This document shows, one piece after another, positions 28,440 to 43,400 of a stretch of 64,000 bases of DNA; position 1 is the first letter of the stretch; every line of letters begins with the position of its first letter. The notes under the pieces are model-generated. The model saw only the letters and a program-made list of their open reading frames with translations. It ran no database searches and was not told the DNA's origin. The stretch comes from Zygaena filipendulae (taxonomy: Eukaryota; Arthropoda; Insecta; Lepidoptera; Zygaenidae): contig OU015657.1 of assembly GCA_907165275.2 (NCBI GenBank), forward strand, positions 12,733,001 through 12,797,000. The letters are read 5' to 3'. A program made the translations under genes and the position numbers.

Positions 28440-31400
28440 GTAAGTTTACATTTTTTTTATCTTAACGCAATGTTTTTATAATAATGTGTTGGTCGACATA
28501 ATTAAACTTCGTTGGTAAATGCCGAGTTGTTGATTTCACATCACAATTTACCTAGGTAACTAAATTTATAGGCAATATTAGGTACCTACCTATTCAAATA
28601 CTTCAGTTACAAAAAAATTTCCAAATGGAAATTCGGCTTTAGGATGAAAGGAAAAGTATAAACGTAATGCTTGTTAATGATAACAACAATTTAAGTGACA
28701 TAAAAAAATGTGCAGGTTATCAATATGAGATGATAAGATCACTGTAAATAAGATAATGTGCACAAGGTTTAAATTTGAGTTACCTTTTTAAATGCACTCA
28801 CTGTACTTGGAAATTTTAAGGATAAAATAAATAAACATTTAACATTTACAATGAACTTCATCATTAGCATGTCATAGGTACCTACCTACATGATGGACTG
28901 TAATAAAATATATGGGACTTAACTTGTAAGAAGAGTTAAACAAATGAAATTCATGGTCAAAAATAAATTTCAATTATCACGAAAAATTTGAAGTTAAAAA
29001 TAAAATAGAATAAAAATAGCATGTCAATAGCAAATATTGGAATACTTTGGAAATAGCAATTAAAACCTCAATAATATAGAAGTATGGTAACTGTTCCAAA
29101 ATTTGAATATTTGTAAACTGAATATTGGGTGATATGTACTTTTATTATGTACTTTTATATTAATCTGTGATATTTTAAATAATTATAATTTGCCTAAAAA
29201 AGGCAAAGCAGTATAAGCAGTTTGTGTCTCTAAACATTTAATAATAATAGTCTTTATTTCAGAAGTCCATAGTTCCATAGATTACATTTAACAATTTTAA
29301 TCAATTAATTTTATATTACCTTTATTTACTAATTATTTAAGTTTTTGAATTTTTATCGAAGACCAAGAGGCAAATCCAATGTCTCTGAATTGGAAACACA
29401 TCAGTTTTATCAAAAACATTTCTTTCAAAACATGATTAATTTGCATTTCATTAGAAACTTAAGGTAATAATCTCTCAGGCTAAAGCCACACTACAAAGAA
29501 CTCTGCTTATTGCTAAGAGCCAAGGAACTTGCCGAGTGACTAATCCTAGAGAACAGACAAATTGCATTCTATCGCAGCTGGCCACACTATCAACTAGCTA
29601 GGCACCTACCTAGGGCCGTTGCTTGCAGTGTGGCCAGCTGGCAATGATGCCATAGCAATACTTTTCACTAGGATTAGTCACTCGGCGAGTATCTTGGCTC
29701 TTAGAAATAAGTGAAGCTCTTTATAGTGTGACATTAGCATTATGGGTAGTATTTAACCACACATCAGCACAGTTAAATATGCACCCTAAAAGAGATCTGG
29801 CTTTGTAGCATCGCTGACTGCTGCTGTGGCACTCCCTGTTCTCACCTTATGTACTCAACCTAAACTACCTAGCATTCACAAATCGCAATTTGGTACTAGT
29901 TTTAGTGTAATTATATTTATACTTCTAAACTAATATTACAATACTAGCTGTACCTCGCCGTTTCACCCGCGGTATTTTGGAGTTCCCGCGGGAATTTCGG
30001 GATAAAAAGTACCCCACGTCATTATCTGTACCCCTGACAACGTGCATGCCAAATTTAATTCAAATCCGTTCAGTCGTTTTTGCGTGATTGAGTAACCAAC
30101 ATCCAAATATCCAAACATCAACACTTTCACATTTATAATATTAGTAGGATAAAGAGAAAAGATTGAATTTTTTTGTATGTTTGTTAATTTGTAATTGATA
30201 AATTAAAAAACTACTGAACCAATTTAAAAAAATGTTTACCTAAAGAGAGCTAGTATTCCTGCGTAATGTTGTGGATTTTTGATTCCTATTGTCTATGGAA
30301 TTATCTATGTCGAATCACGAATGTAAAATGTCACAGGTGTGTACTGTACTGTCTGTAGAACAAAAATATATCGTCTCGTCACTGATCTTGTCTGTCTTTA
30401 TTTAATTAAATAAATAGTAATCCATTATAACCAGCCAAATCCACGATATTAAACACATAACATGGGGTAATTTTTATCCTGGGATTCACATGGCAACTCC
30501 GAAATTAACACAAATGTTCTACATTTAGATGTGAAAATAAGTTGTTTTGATAATTCATGCAGTTAAATATTTCCTATTTCTTATTAGAATTATTTAATTT
30601 CTATTAAAACACTTTTCATTTCATTTCAGGCAAGTGAAGACTTGTTTCTTATCTAAAGTTTTCCTAAACATGTCTTTTTATAAAGTGTTACACACTAAAC
30701 TAATATTTTATTCTTCCTGTATTATGTCAGATTCTTGGCTATATTAGCAACACTCTTGATTTTAAAGCCAGTGACAATGTCTTGGTTAGTTATGGTTTGC
30801 AACTATGCATCTATTTAGTTTTTCTTTTTTGATTAGTTTCTTGTGTTTAATAATTTTGTTTTATTATTTTTTTTGGTTTATCTTTTTGTAGAATTTGGCA
30901 TGCATTTATTTACCAGTTACCTACTTTAAAATCTCTCTGCATTGTAGAGTTGTTTTTTTTTATTATTTAGTTTTTTATCAGTTTGCAATCTATATGGAAT
31001 GTCATTTGAGATTTGCTTGTTAATTTTTCTTTATTTGTTTCGTATCTGATAGAACGAAAAGTATCAAACAACAAGCAATAAATAAAACACAAAATAAAAC
31101 ACGATTTCTTATCTCTGACTTGAATCATCAAGTCAATATACTTATTTCGTAACTGTCTATTAGAACGATATACCTAGTAATGTTATTAAAGTCCAAGTAA
31201 GGTTTAAAGCGTGTCAGGAAGGAAGTGCAAAAGTGGGACATATTATATTATCTGGTTAGAGGACACTGCACTCATGCAGTAGACCGATTGCTAGACAACG
31301 TAAGTTAAAGCGAAGTCAGATCTTAAAACTGTTACTTAAATCAATAGGTATGTGTTGTAAGAGAAATCTATTGTGTGTGTTGATTAGTTCAGAACTAAAA

Positions 31401-34400
31401 GTATGTTTCTATATTATCGTTATATTTATTATAGCTGATCCCCGCGGGAGTTCCAGGATAAAAAGTACCCTATGTCTTTTTCGGCATCCTGTCCTGACAA
31501 CGTGTATGTAAGTATGCAAAATTTCATGGTGACCGATCACCATAAAATTTTGCATAGGTACTTAGGTAGATAAAGCGTAAACGCGTAACAAACAATCTCA
31601 CATTCGCATTTATAATATTAAGGATACATTTGCGAAAATATGAACAGTGAACATTTACATACAAAAAGGCAAGCATCGAAGCCTCGATGGCAAGCCCGAC
31701 AAAAAGTATGATAGCTCGCTGCAATGGCAGCCTATTGTTTGCATTGTAATGGCGCGAGTGCGGCGGCTACTGTCTATTTATGTGTCTGCGTTACCTACTG
31801 ATAAAGTAAACGTCGAAACTCGTTCCGCCGCCCGATTGGATCACGAATCGATTTCGCACAAGCGGATCCGCGGGCACACCGGCTCGGGTGGCGCGAGGTG
31901 GGCTGCGAGGTGCGCGCGCGCCGACCTTGACTCGGGCGCAGGGCGGCACTCGTTGCATCCCCCCGCGAATTTGAGCCGTTCAGACTTCAGTTTCAAATCC
32001 ACCGCCGCGTCAGGCAGACGCGGCTTTGTGCTACAGTGCTACCAACCCCCCCTCCCCAACCCTTATACTCTAGTGTTTGTGGCCGTGACATTTTCACCAA
32101 GTGCAAGTGACCGCAAAATCTTATCACCATGGTCGCTGGAGGGAAACAGGTAGCTAGCAGTTCTGTTACATAACCGATGTCTTCTTTTCAATGTCACCTA
32201 AATCGTATTTAACTAAATACGAAGTGCCTACGGCCTAGTGCCTATCCCTTGCGGCTTTCCAACGATGCGTTATCTGTCTGTTTTTTGTTTATAAATCCGC
32301 GTGTTACTTTCGCTTATTTATGCGTCCCATCAGTATTTCTCGTGACTTGCATGTTTGTAAGAAAAATTATATAAGTATTTTAGTGTAATTTTTCATCATA
32401 TTAGTAGTGGAATGCTTGCGTAGTAACAAGTCTCCGAAGCCTTCTCCGACATCGCTAAACGTTTCGTCAACCAAATACGACAGTAATTAGTTGTACAGGT
32501 TTTTTTAGCGTCGTGTTGACTCAAATCATAAGTTACGGATGGTGATGTCATCTATGCTCCTCCGATGTGCTATAGAACTTTTGTATTTTACTGAACGTTA
32601 AAAATAATAATTGTACGCCTTTATTTTATTCAAACGGTCGTCGTAACCGTCTTTGTCCCTATCCTTTCCCCCTCGATTTCAAGAAAGAGAGGGAGGTAGT
32701 GTTTTTATTTCATCGACGAAACTTCTGTATCGCCAATGGAGGATTTCGCTTTCATTGGAATAACACAAGACGTGATATAATCATTTCGCATTACATCGAT
32801 ACGTGTTGTTATCGCTAGGGCCTCTTTTACGACTGTACTGCCGCCGCTAACGTTCTCATAATTTGAATGATTGAAATCGTAAGCATTCGCCCTGGATCAC
32901 GTGTTGAATCGATGGAACCATAACTCTATGATAAAATTACGTATTTTTTACTATTATCATTTGTCTTATCATCAGATTAATCGACAGTATTCACAGTAAC
33001 GACTAAATAAATTTTGTAATTAGATACATAAAAATATAATTGAAGAAGCGAGGCGGAAAGCTTATTAAAACAGTAAAATGACTGGCATAGCATTGTCGGC
33101 CTTCCGACGCCACCTTAACTTCTAGCACCTCCGTCTCATTAAAAATAAAAATGAATAAATATTTTTTTCAAACCTAAAACACGTTTTAAACATAGCACAG
33201 CTCCGTGAATTTGAACCTCGTCTTCGTACGAGTACAACTTTAATCGCGATAACTTCTGTGAGGTTGCGTGAATCTTCAAGGATTTTCCTGCTCGTCATGT
33301 AGCCAGTTTTCTGAACAAAAACTACCAATCATCTTACTAGTTAAAATATAAAAACTTTACCACAGTTGTACATTGAAAAATTATTTGTAATTCAAAGCGC
33401 TGCTGTATCATTATATGCATATTTGTTATTCTTATGTAATAATTTAGTTACCCTTTTAGTAGTAACTCACTAATGACAATACAGTTCCATTTTTAAACAG
33501 ATAATTGTATTGCAGATTGTTCTCGTTATTACATTTAAAAAGAATGACCAATCCGAAACCGATCACATGATCGGCATTCACAGCTATGATGAGCATTATA
33601 CTCGCTCGCTGTCACTATGTCGCGTCACTCATTCATTACATCCACATAAACTTGAAAAGTAATTTGACGGTCGATATGCTCTATGGCCATGTGGAGCCGT
33701 TTCACTTCGTTTCACTTACTACGGCGATTTCTACACCAGCTGGGCGAATTTCTTTTACTAATTTCTTCTCAAGTTCAGTTTTGGAATTTATTCTTGAATG
33801 TATTTAAGAAGTCTGTGATGTTTATATTTCAACTTTGCAAAGATATTCTACACATATTGTATCATTTGTAGGTACCTAAACCATTATAACTCGACGCCTA
33901 GCCAATGTAGAAATTACGATTATCGTAAGGGCGAAAAATTCTGATACGATTGTAAATACTGATCTATATCAGCCATGTGTTTGTCCCACCTGTTTGTGAC
34001 CACCTGCCCGCTCACCCTCTGCCACCTTCAGCCCTATACCAATTACCAACAACAGACGTTACTATATTACGAGTATAATCATCCAAATCTGTCTGTCGTT
34101 CGATTTCCTATCTTATTGCTGTGCACCCAAAATTTACTCTTGCTTGTCGTTTGTTATTGAATAACGTTTGCCTAGCTCGATATCGGGTTACCTGTCTATC
34201 ACTATCCGGTTTCGACTTCCTACTCCTATTATTTTGTTCCGTTGAGTTCTGCAAGCAATGTATACATGGTTTGATGATGGCCGTGACACTGTCTGGTTTA
34301 TTAATGTTAGTTTTTAATTAGTCGAAATGCTTACAATAACTTGTAAATATCGTAAAATTTCTCATCAGTTTAGATCTTATCTGACGTTATAACATACACG

Positions 34401-37400
34401 ACGTGGAATGTACAACAGTCGCTTGTTTTACGATCCTTTTGTAACTTTCAATTTCGTTAACTATCATGTGAGAATGATATCCTAAACTCCACATAATCAC
34501 GTGTGACCTCCAACGATTACGAATTAATTACAACCCATTATTTATTTAATTTTATTTAAATTGCTTACATTCTAAGATCTCATTATATCTATAAGAATAC
34601 CTTCTACTAACACTATACATAACACTGTTTATGTTAGAATACAGTTAAAGAATCAAAATGAAACATTGACAGATTTACTCAATAAATTGTAACTGTTTGC
34701 GAATTGTCTAATTTTGAGAGGTAAATCAGATTCAAGACAATTCGCAAACAGTTTTTTGAGTAAATCTGTCAATGTTTCATTTTGATTCTTTAACTGTATT
34801 CTAACATAAACAGTGTTATATATAGTGTTATGAGTAGCTGCATAAATTAAAAAGTAGGTATTCTTATAGATATAATGAAATCTTAAAATGTAAGCAATTT
34901 AGCTAAAATTAAATAAATAATGGGCTGTAATTAATTTGTAACCTGTTTCCCCAACACGTGATTATGTGGAGTTGCAAAACCTTAAACTGTTGCTATTTCT
35001 AGTTATGTAATCACACTTACAGTAGTTCCCCTTGACAACACAACATTTTCCATAGTCACCGTAGCCGATCGTTTCCGACAAGGGCGTGAATTCGTCATTG
35101 TGACCCAAAGTGACTTCAAAGACACTTCGTCATTTGAAAGAACAATGTATTACGTATATTCGCCCGACTATAATTATTATGATAGTAAATAGCTTTAAAG
35201 GAATATAAGTAATATAACTAAATGCTGTATAAATGAAACTAAAAATTTAATTTTGTAATTAGTTAGTTTTATATGGTCATTAATAATTTGTAACAGAAAT
35301 ATTAGCATAATTAATAATTATACATCCAGCTTGCCGCTGCTTCAAGTAGGTAGGTACTTTAGAGTTTAGTCAAACAGTGCAGCGATGTTAAAAAAAAAAC
35401 TATTTTTTTGGTGGGCAGAGGCTACTTACTGCCTAGGCACTGCGACCCTTGAATCTTTTGTGAAATATTTATTTATCCTTATGATCCTCCCTCTATTCTC
35501 TATAATCTTAATAGATACAGTGTAGTTTGAAATTAAAATCTTTTGACTTTGGATAAGAATCATCCCTAGAACTCAGACGAAATAAATAGCAATAAGGCCG
35601 CCTTTTACTTTTTATGTGTTTTAGTTTTTTTTATTTTCTTTTCTGGGGCAATAAAGCATTTATTTGATTTGATAAATTCCGTCTGAGCCCTAGAACCAAA
35701 TAAGGTTGTGACTTGTGTCCACTTAATCTCCCTATTTGAGTGTGTGATAAGTAAAAATTACAGATGTCCCATGAAAGAATATTCAATATTGTTTATCCGC
35801 CTTACGATGGGCATTTTTCTGATATAGTTAGTATGTATGTATCTATGCTTGTAATGTCATATGCGCTAGTCTTGATATTCTTTATACAAGTTTTTAAGAA
35901 TATCTAGCAGGTTGCGGTAAACGTTAGAGCAAGTAATATTTGAAGGCTATAAATAGATATCTCGTGCACACATGGTCGCCATATTATATTTTCTTCGCCA
36001 TAATATCTCGAGTGTGTAATAAATTGGATGTAAAAACATTACTTATATGTAGGTAAGTATAGTAAACGGCGTGTATGTATGTAGTTGCGTATACAACACC
36101 CTGAATATTATGATGTCATCGAGGCATCGCCGGTGTTTGCATGCGGCGGTTTCCTTCGGTTGCAATACACAAACATGGTGGCGTAATATGTAATAATATT
36201 AAAATAACATATTATGAATCCTTCAAAAATTACTATGCCTACAACCACGTCATTATTACAATTTAATTTCAAATACATATATGTTCCGAAATAGAAAATA
36301 TCAACCTCGGACCAATGATTGGTCAACTGGGTACCAGTGCCAACCTCAAACATTTGAGGGGACGAGTGGGCACAGGGTGCGAATTTCAGAGTACCAGTAG
36401 GTACCATAATAATATTGTCTTTCCGTTTTTGTCACGTTACACACAATATGTTACATATTATAATAGTAGAAGTAATAAATTGGCTATTTGACATTTTTTT
36501 TTTATTTTCAGCCCGTTCTGTAGTTTCATAAAAAATATTAGACACGTATTTTTTTACGTAATCAAAAAATAACAGAGATACGTTGAGTCGAAATGTCGCG
36601 TGACGTCACAAGCAGGTGCAGTTTTTACCTGCATATGACGTTTCGAGCCCCTACTCCCAAACTTTAATGCGCTTTATCCAAGTATATTTTCATTAATTTG
36701 AAAAAGCATAATATACGTGTCTATTATTTTTTTATTATCTAACTGACGGACTAAATAGAATTAAGAAAAAAAAATTGTCAAATAGCCTATTGCAGCAGAA
36801 TCCGATAGTTTCTTGTTTGCTGTTTATCATGCTGTAACAGACATATTTTATAAAATTTATATGCAAGAGAACCTCACTCTGTCTCAAGACAACATTATTC
36901 AATGTAACTCCAAGAATGTTAACAGTTTATAATTACACTTTCGGGGATATAATTCGATAGGATCTATTCTAATATTATAAATGCGAGTGTAAGTTTGTTT
37001 GTTTGTTACGCTTTCACACCTTAACTACTCAACCGACCATCATGAAATATCGCATGGTGTACAGTACAGTAGGTACATAGAAACAAAGTAAGAGATAGAA
37101 AATTGATTCTACACTAACCCGAGCAAATCCTCGATCAAAAACTGGTGATAAATATAGGTAGGTAGGTACTAAAGTTAAAAATCACAATAAATAAAGCATC
37201 AGTAAGAAATAAACAGCTGTTGAATTGTTACCATCTGCACGGGTATTTATTTCAGTGTCATATTATGTACATGTTACGACCTTATTTACCTTGTTTTTAC
37301 GTTGCCCGCATCTGTAGGTAAGTACTCGAACACATAACTCACATCACATAACCATCAATGTCACTCTGTCACGTCATACCTACACAATGTAATAATAGGT

Positions 37401-40400
37401 GTATTCTTGTGACTTGTCATTAGCCTTTTACATGCCATACATGGAAAATTTATTAATCTTAGAAAAATAGATGACGAATTCGAAAATCAAATAGTTTTTA
37501 CATGATATTATATTGCCTTTTTTTTTTAGAACGAAGTTACCATACCGTGCGGTACGGATGTAAGTAAAAAGTGATTTTCCGTCATGGCGTCATATTATAT
37601 GGCTGCTCTACGGAAAAACAAAGCAACTAGGTACCTAATATATTTTTTTTTTAATGAAAATTTTTGTATTTTTGCCTCTTTTCACGCATAACGAACTCAG
37701 TTTAATATGGAAAAAACTTCGTTCTAACCAAGTGTTCCACTACATATCGCGCATTTTTCATTTCTTTGACTCAAATCGTTGCAATGTCGCTGCACTATAC
37801 TTACTGTATTGATGAAAAGTAAAGGGGTTTTTGGGTGTATTGTATATACTATATAGATATAGATATTAATTTTTCTTTTTGCATTTGGCGATATCATCTA
37901 GGATAGAGAGAGATAACGTTACTAATCATATTTGCATAATGACCGGCGAGACGAGCGAATTTGCGATTGCGAATGCAAACATCCGGTCCACTCCGTCGAT
38001 AAACGCCTACTATCGCTGCATGGCACTAGCTCGCCCGGAGCGCGCGCCGCCGCTAGCAACGTTTTTAATTTGTATACCTACTTGATGAATGATGGATGAT
38101 TCATTGGTGCGTTTTAAAGTAAATACATACATACATATATTGCAATACAGTTTGAATTTCAAAATCCCTCTTACCGCCGCACTCAGAGTCGCCTGTTAAT
38201 AGGCTAGTTTCCTAAATTTTTTTTTAGTCCGTTTTGTAGATTGTTAAAAAATATTGGACACGTATTTTTTTTTTTTTTATGTAACCAAAAAGTAACGGAG
38301 ATATATCAAGTCGAAATTTCACATGACGTCACGCCTCGCTACAGTTTGTTCGCACGTTATAGCGAGCGGTGACGTCACGAGTCCCCCACCCTAAACTTTA
38401 ATGCGCTTTATCTATGCATATTTCCATTATTTTAAAAAAGCAAAAATACGTGTCTTTTATTTTTTTTATTATCTAACTGACGGACTAAATAGAATTTTGA
38501 TTTTTTTACCCAGGAAACTAGCCTATTGGCATTTAACTAATTAAGTTACATCTCTAAAATGCCAATTAACATTAATTTATTAAACTTGTCTGATTGCGGC
38601 AGTTTTGTTTTAAAAATCTATACTTAACTAAGTAATCATTAAAGTCGACTCTGAGTGCGGCGGTTAGATCTTAAACACACTTAACTGTTCAACTGAGAAT
38701 TATCTACGTGCTAGGTGTTCCCCGCGGTTTCACCAGCGTTAATTTCGAAGTTCCCGCGAGAATTCCGAAGCAAAAAGCAGGCACCTAAACTCCTGCAGGG
38801 CAATTGTGTAACTTTTGTTGCTAACATATTATTTCAGTTTCAATCAGAAAAATAGCGGTTTTGTGATTAATTAATTATGTTGTAATAAGTGTGTTTATTT
38901 TAAATTGATTGCTAGATATTGTAGATGGCAAAACGTGCATATTTTAATCGCAAAACCGCCATGTTTTTGATTGCAAACGAAAAATTATAGAAACAAAAGT
39001 TACATAATAGCCTCTCTGACAACGTGTACCTCTACAAAATTTCATGATGATCGGTGGCCTGAGGGGCTATTATGTAACTTTTGTTTCTATCGTTTTTCGC
39101 TTGCAATCAAAAACATCGTGGTTTTGCGATTACAATATGCACTTTTTGACACCTACAATATCTAGCAATCAAACAAAACAAACATATTTCAAAACTTGAA
39201 GCTGTCTAAACATAACCAATTAATCACAAAACCGCTATTTTTCCGATTGAAATCGAAAAATGATAGAAACAAAAGTTACATAATCGCCCTACTGAAAACC
39301 GTAACAAACAAACAAATAAACTCACATTTTATAATAGTAAGGATTGTTATTTTTTGGTTTTTTTTTTTCTTAATTTATTCATACCAAGAGTATCAAGTAG
39401 TCCCAGATAGATGGAGGAATATCTCACGGTTATTTCAAATGCGGGCTCACTGTTAGACAAATAAATTGATAAGATAGGTAGTTGAGTGTGAGAGAATCGA
39501 GTGACGGCTTCAAAAGTGAAGTCTGCATCTTCGCTGAGTATTAAAACTATTGTTGAATGCATTAAACTATGCAGATAAAATCGCTGAGCTGAGCACTGAG
39601 GTCAGTCGTAATAACATCACACACGTTGATGACATAGAAAATGCATTTTAAATATTAAAATTACAATGTTGAAAACATGAAAATGCTTTTAAAGAAATAA
39701 ACCTTAGAGAATGATAATGCAATGCAATCACTTTGCGGCCATCGTAGATATAGTGTTAGCGGAATTTTCTACTTCAAAAGATATCGTCGATCGATAGAAT
39801 TATGCAATCGATAAGTTATTACACTATCGTTATCCACATGCAGCACCGTCGGTTTAGTGGTTAACAATTCTAACTGATATGCCAGATGTCGCAAGAAGAA
39901 AAAAGGCAAGACGAGGTCCTCTAGAACATATTTAGTAGCTGCTTTAGTTTTATTCGGGAGGTTTCGCGATAGAAGTATTTTGTAGCTGTTCCCCGCGGTT
40001 CAATCCGCGAAAATTTCGGAGATCCCCCAGGAATTCCGGGATTAAAGTAACCTATGTCCTTTTCTGTACCCCTGACAACGTGTAAGTATGCAAAACTTCA
40101 TAAGATTTCACCGGCGTTAATTTCGGTGCTCCCGCGGGAATTTCGAGATAAGAAGTAGTACCCTATGTTCTTCTCTGCACCTCTGACAACGTGTGTACAA
40201 AATTTCATGATGATCGGTTAAGCCTTTAGGCGTGAAAGCTTGACAGACAGACTGACAGTTACTTTCCGCGTTTATAATATTAGTGGAGATTTACATACAT
40301 TAAATCTATTCTATCAGTGATTTTTTTTTCTAAATCGATTCATTAGTTTCAGAAATTTTACCCCGGCCTCCCCAATTTCCCTCTTACGAATATTATGAGA

Positions 40401-43400
40401 GTATATATACAATATGTATAGTTAGTTATAGTATAGTATATAGTATAGTGGTAGCGTTGTGAAATATCTCCAAAGCATCGTTTAATATTTAGTTTTTAAA
40501 GTCGAATAATGTTGACGTAATCGATCCCGGAACATCATATCCGCTTGGCACCGACTCAAAAGTATCTCGAAGCTCCGCCCAAATTAATGCTGAATGTTGG
40601 TTCATGTGAATGCAATCTATTTTAGGTTCATCCTTTTCGTTGTATCTTTTGATTTGTGTTTGTGTTTATCAGCTTCAGCTGCTTTTACTTTATTTATATC
40701 TAATTGAAAGCATCCTCTTATTTTATTTTTATTCCATATCAACGTAGGAAAACGTATTCGCTGCAAGCCTTAAAAAATCGAAAAAACTTTTTTTACATCG
40801 TTTTAATCAGAAAAAAAAAATACTGTGCCGATCGGTCTACTTTTTTAAAATCAGGTTTCTACGATACGAAAAGAAAAAGAAACTTTTTAGAAAAGTATTT
40901 TGGGTAAACATTTAATATTTTGAGACTTACAGCAAATACGTTTTCCTACGTCGATATCCTTTTATATTAATCTTATTATATTTCGTCGACTACGAGGTAG
41001 GTATTACTAATTGTGTAATGTGCAATAAACTACACATATTTTATCAAGTATAATCTTCTTCTGAAAATGTGTAAAACAAAGTCTTTACCCACGTTTGTCT
41101 GTGTGTTAACAGTTCTTAACTACGCAACGTATTTTGATGCGATTTTAGATATGATTTAAATATTTCTTGGAAGTTTTTCTTGGAGTAAATATAAAAATGA
41201 AAAAAAAAGTGAATTAAACCGCAGGGAACAGCTAGTTATAAGTTTGTTGAAAACCGTTTTCCTTGTTGTGAAATCATTTTTTCTGATTGCTCATGTTCAT
41301 TTGTAATATAATTATTTCGTATTTTTCCATCATTTTTAGTTTAGTCGTACCATTTTCCCGGAAGCACCTTGCATTACCTACCCAATTATCGTCGGTATAC
41401 CTGAACCATTGTATAAACCTGTAAAAAATTATCCTCATATGTTTCAACAACAAATTCATCGGCTTGATATTTCCCGATCCCCAGAGAATAAAAATAATTA
41501 ATCGATTGTTTTGCCGACCATTGCAAATTTTTTGGCCAAAAAAGGTATTAGAAAGGAATAGTCTGCAAGGCCCTTATTCGTAAGGCCCTTAGGTACTCGT
41601 AAAGCGCGTCCCAAACGCTCCAATGCCAAAATATTAGAACAGTATAAGTCACGTTGTAAACGTGTTTTTTGAAGTGACATTCTTTGAGCTCGACCACAAG
41701 GGAACAACATATTTTGTGGCGCGTTATCTTAACGCTGTTATTGGTTATGGTCATAATAAGGGTCCAGTTGTTAAATTTCTGACGTATGGCGTGTGTATTG
41801 CAGATGAACGTCCGCGTGACGACGATGGACGCGGAGCTGGAGTTCGCGATCCAGCAGACGACGACCGGCAAACAGCTGTTCGACCAGGTGGTCAAGACCA
41901 TCGGCCTCCGGGAGGTCTGGTTCTTTGGACTCCAGTACACCGACTCCAAAGGTGATCTCACCTGGATCAAACTGTATAAGAAGGTTAGTGTACTTTTGGT
42001 TCTCTTACTTTATGTACAATACGGAAAAGACAACCCTGATGTTAAGAAACTTCCTGTCAGTTCTTCTCAGTAGAGGACGCATTCCGAACTGACAGTCATT
42101 TATACATATGTTCTAAGAACCTGCTAACTAAATAAATAATTTTTGATTTGAATTTGACGCACTTATTGTGGTCCGTTTGTTAGGATAGAGGTTAAACGCA
42201 GAATGTGACCTTCGCAAAAATTTTACACTTGACACAAAATGTGCATTTCGCGTAAGATTAAATTTTTGTACTTCTTGTTACAATTACGCATAGTATTGCT
42301 CCATAAAATTGTCGTCATCAGGCGTTTAGAATGCTTTCGTTTTAAAATAACGCCAACGCGCGCGCACACCACACACACACACGCACGCACATACACGCAC
42401 GTACGCACACGCACGAACATAAACGCACGCACGCACACACACGACGCACATACACTCACGCACGGCACACACACGCACACGTACCGAAAACCTTAAATTT
42501 TATTTTTAATATTTTCAGTAAAATTGTTTTTTGTTTTTTGCACAAAAGCTACAAATGGCGAACTTAATGCCTTGCGGCATTCTGTTACCATAATACCTTC
42601 CATAATACCATAATATAAGAATTAGTAATTATTCTGTCAAAATAAGTTATCACTACATAGTATAAAACTAAGTCGCATCCCGCTGTCTGTCTGTCCGTAT
42701 ATGTATATGCATCTTAAAAACTGCGATCTTTAAAAGCGGATCTTTTAAAGCGGATTTTGATGTGTTTTTTTTAATACATATTAGATAGTGATTCAAGAGG
42801 AAGGTTTATACGTATAGTTTATATTGGAATTCCCGCGGGAACTCCGAAATAACTGCGGGGGACAGCTAGTCAATTAATATGTTTTCCGAGCGCCCGCGCC
42901 ATGCGTGGTTTGCAAACGATTATTTTTAGTGTTACAACGGAAATGATGCTCAAGTTCAAGTTCGTTTTGCGCAAACAGATTTAAAAAATGTTTTTATTAA
43001 TATTTTATTAATAATATGTAGTGATTTGATTTTTTTATATTATAGGTTTAATTTTTAAATAGTAAAAAGCAAATATTCAATAATTTAATTTGTAAGAAAA
43101 GGCTGCAGAGTACGTTACATGTTGAATATTCACAGTTTTTTTTTGGAGCAGTCTTCAAATCAATTTCAGTCGATTTGAGTGCATTAAAAAACCTTTTGTC
43201 ATAAACAATCCAGTGAAAGCCTTAAGTAACGAAAACGTTTCGCGTCACGTTTGTCTTCGTTATTGCAGTCACTTTTCAGCATGTATTTTGAGCCCTGAGC
43301 AGGAAACTGGCTCTCAAGAGGGCCATGTTTTAACTTGGGGAACAATCTAACATAGTCATTGGCGTTTCGCCATAATTGAAGAAGTTGATGAAGAGATTTT

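Noticed and set aside
31647..32153. 168-aa + strand frame over the Moesin 1b leader
   Set aside because: It is in a different frame from the Moesin start, begins inside SINE-flanking DNA and has no recognisable domain. The region is better explained as promoter and leader.
41548..41970. 140-aa minus-strand frame overlapping Moesin exon 2
   Set aside because: Antisense shadow of the exon plus MITE sequence.
42223..42496. 85-aa frames rich in Thr/His or Cys/Val
   Set aside because: They come from the CA-rich microsatellite.
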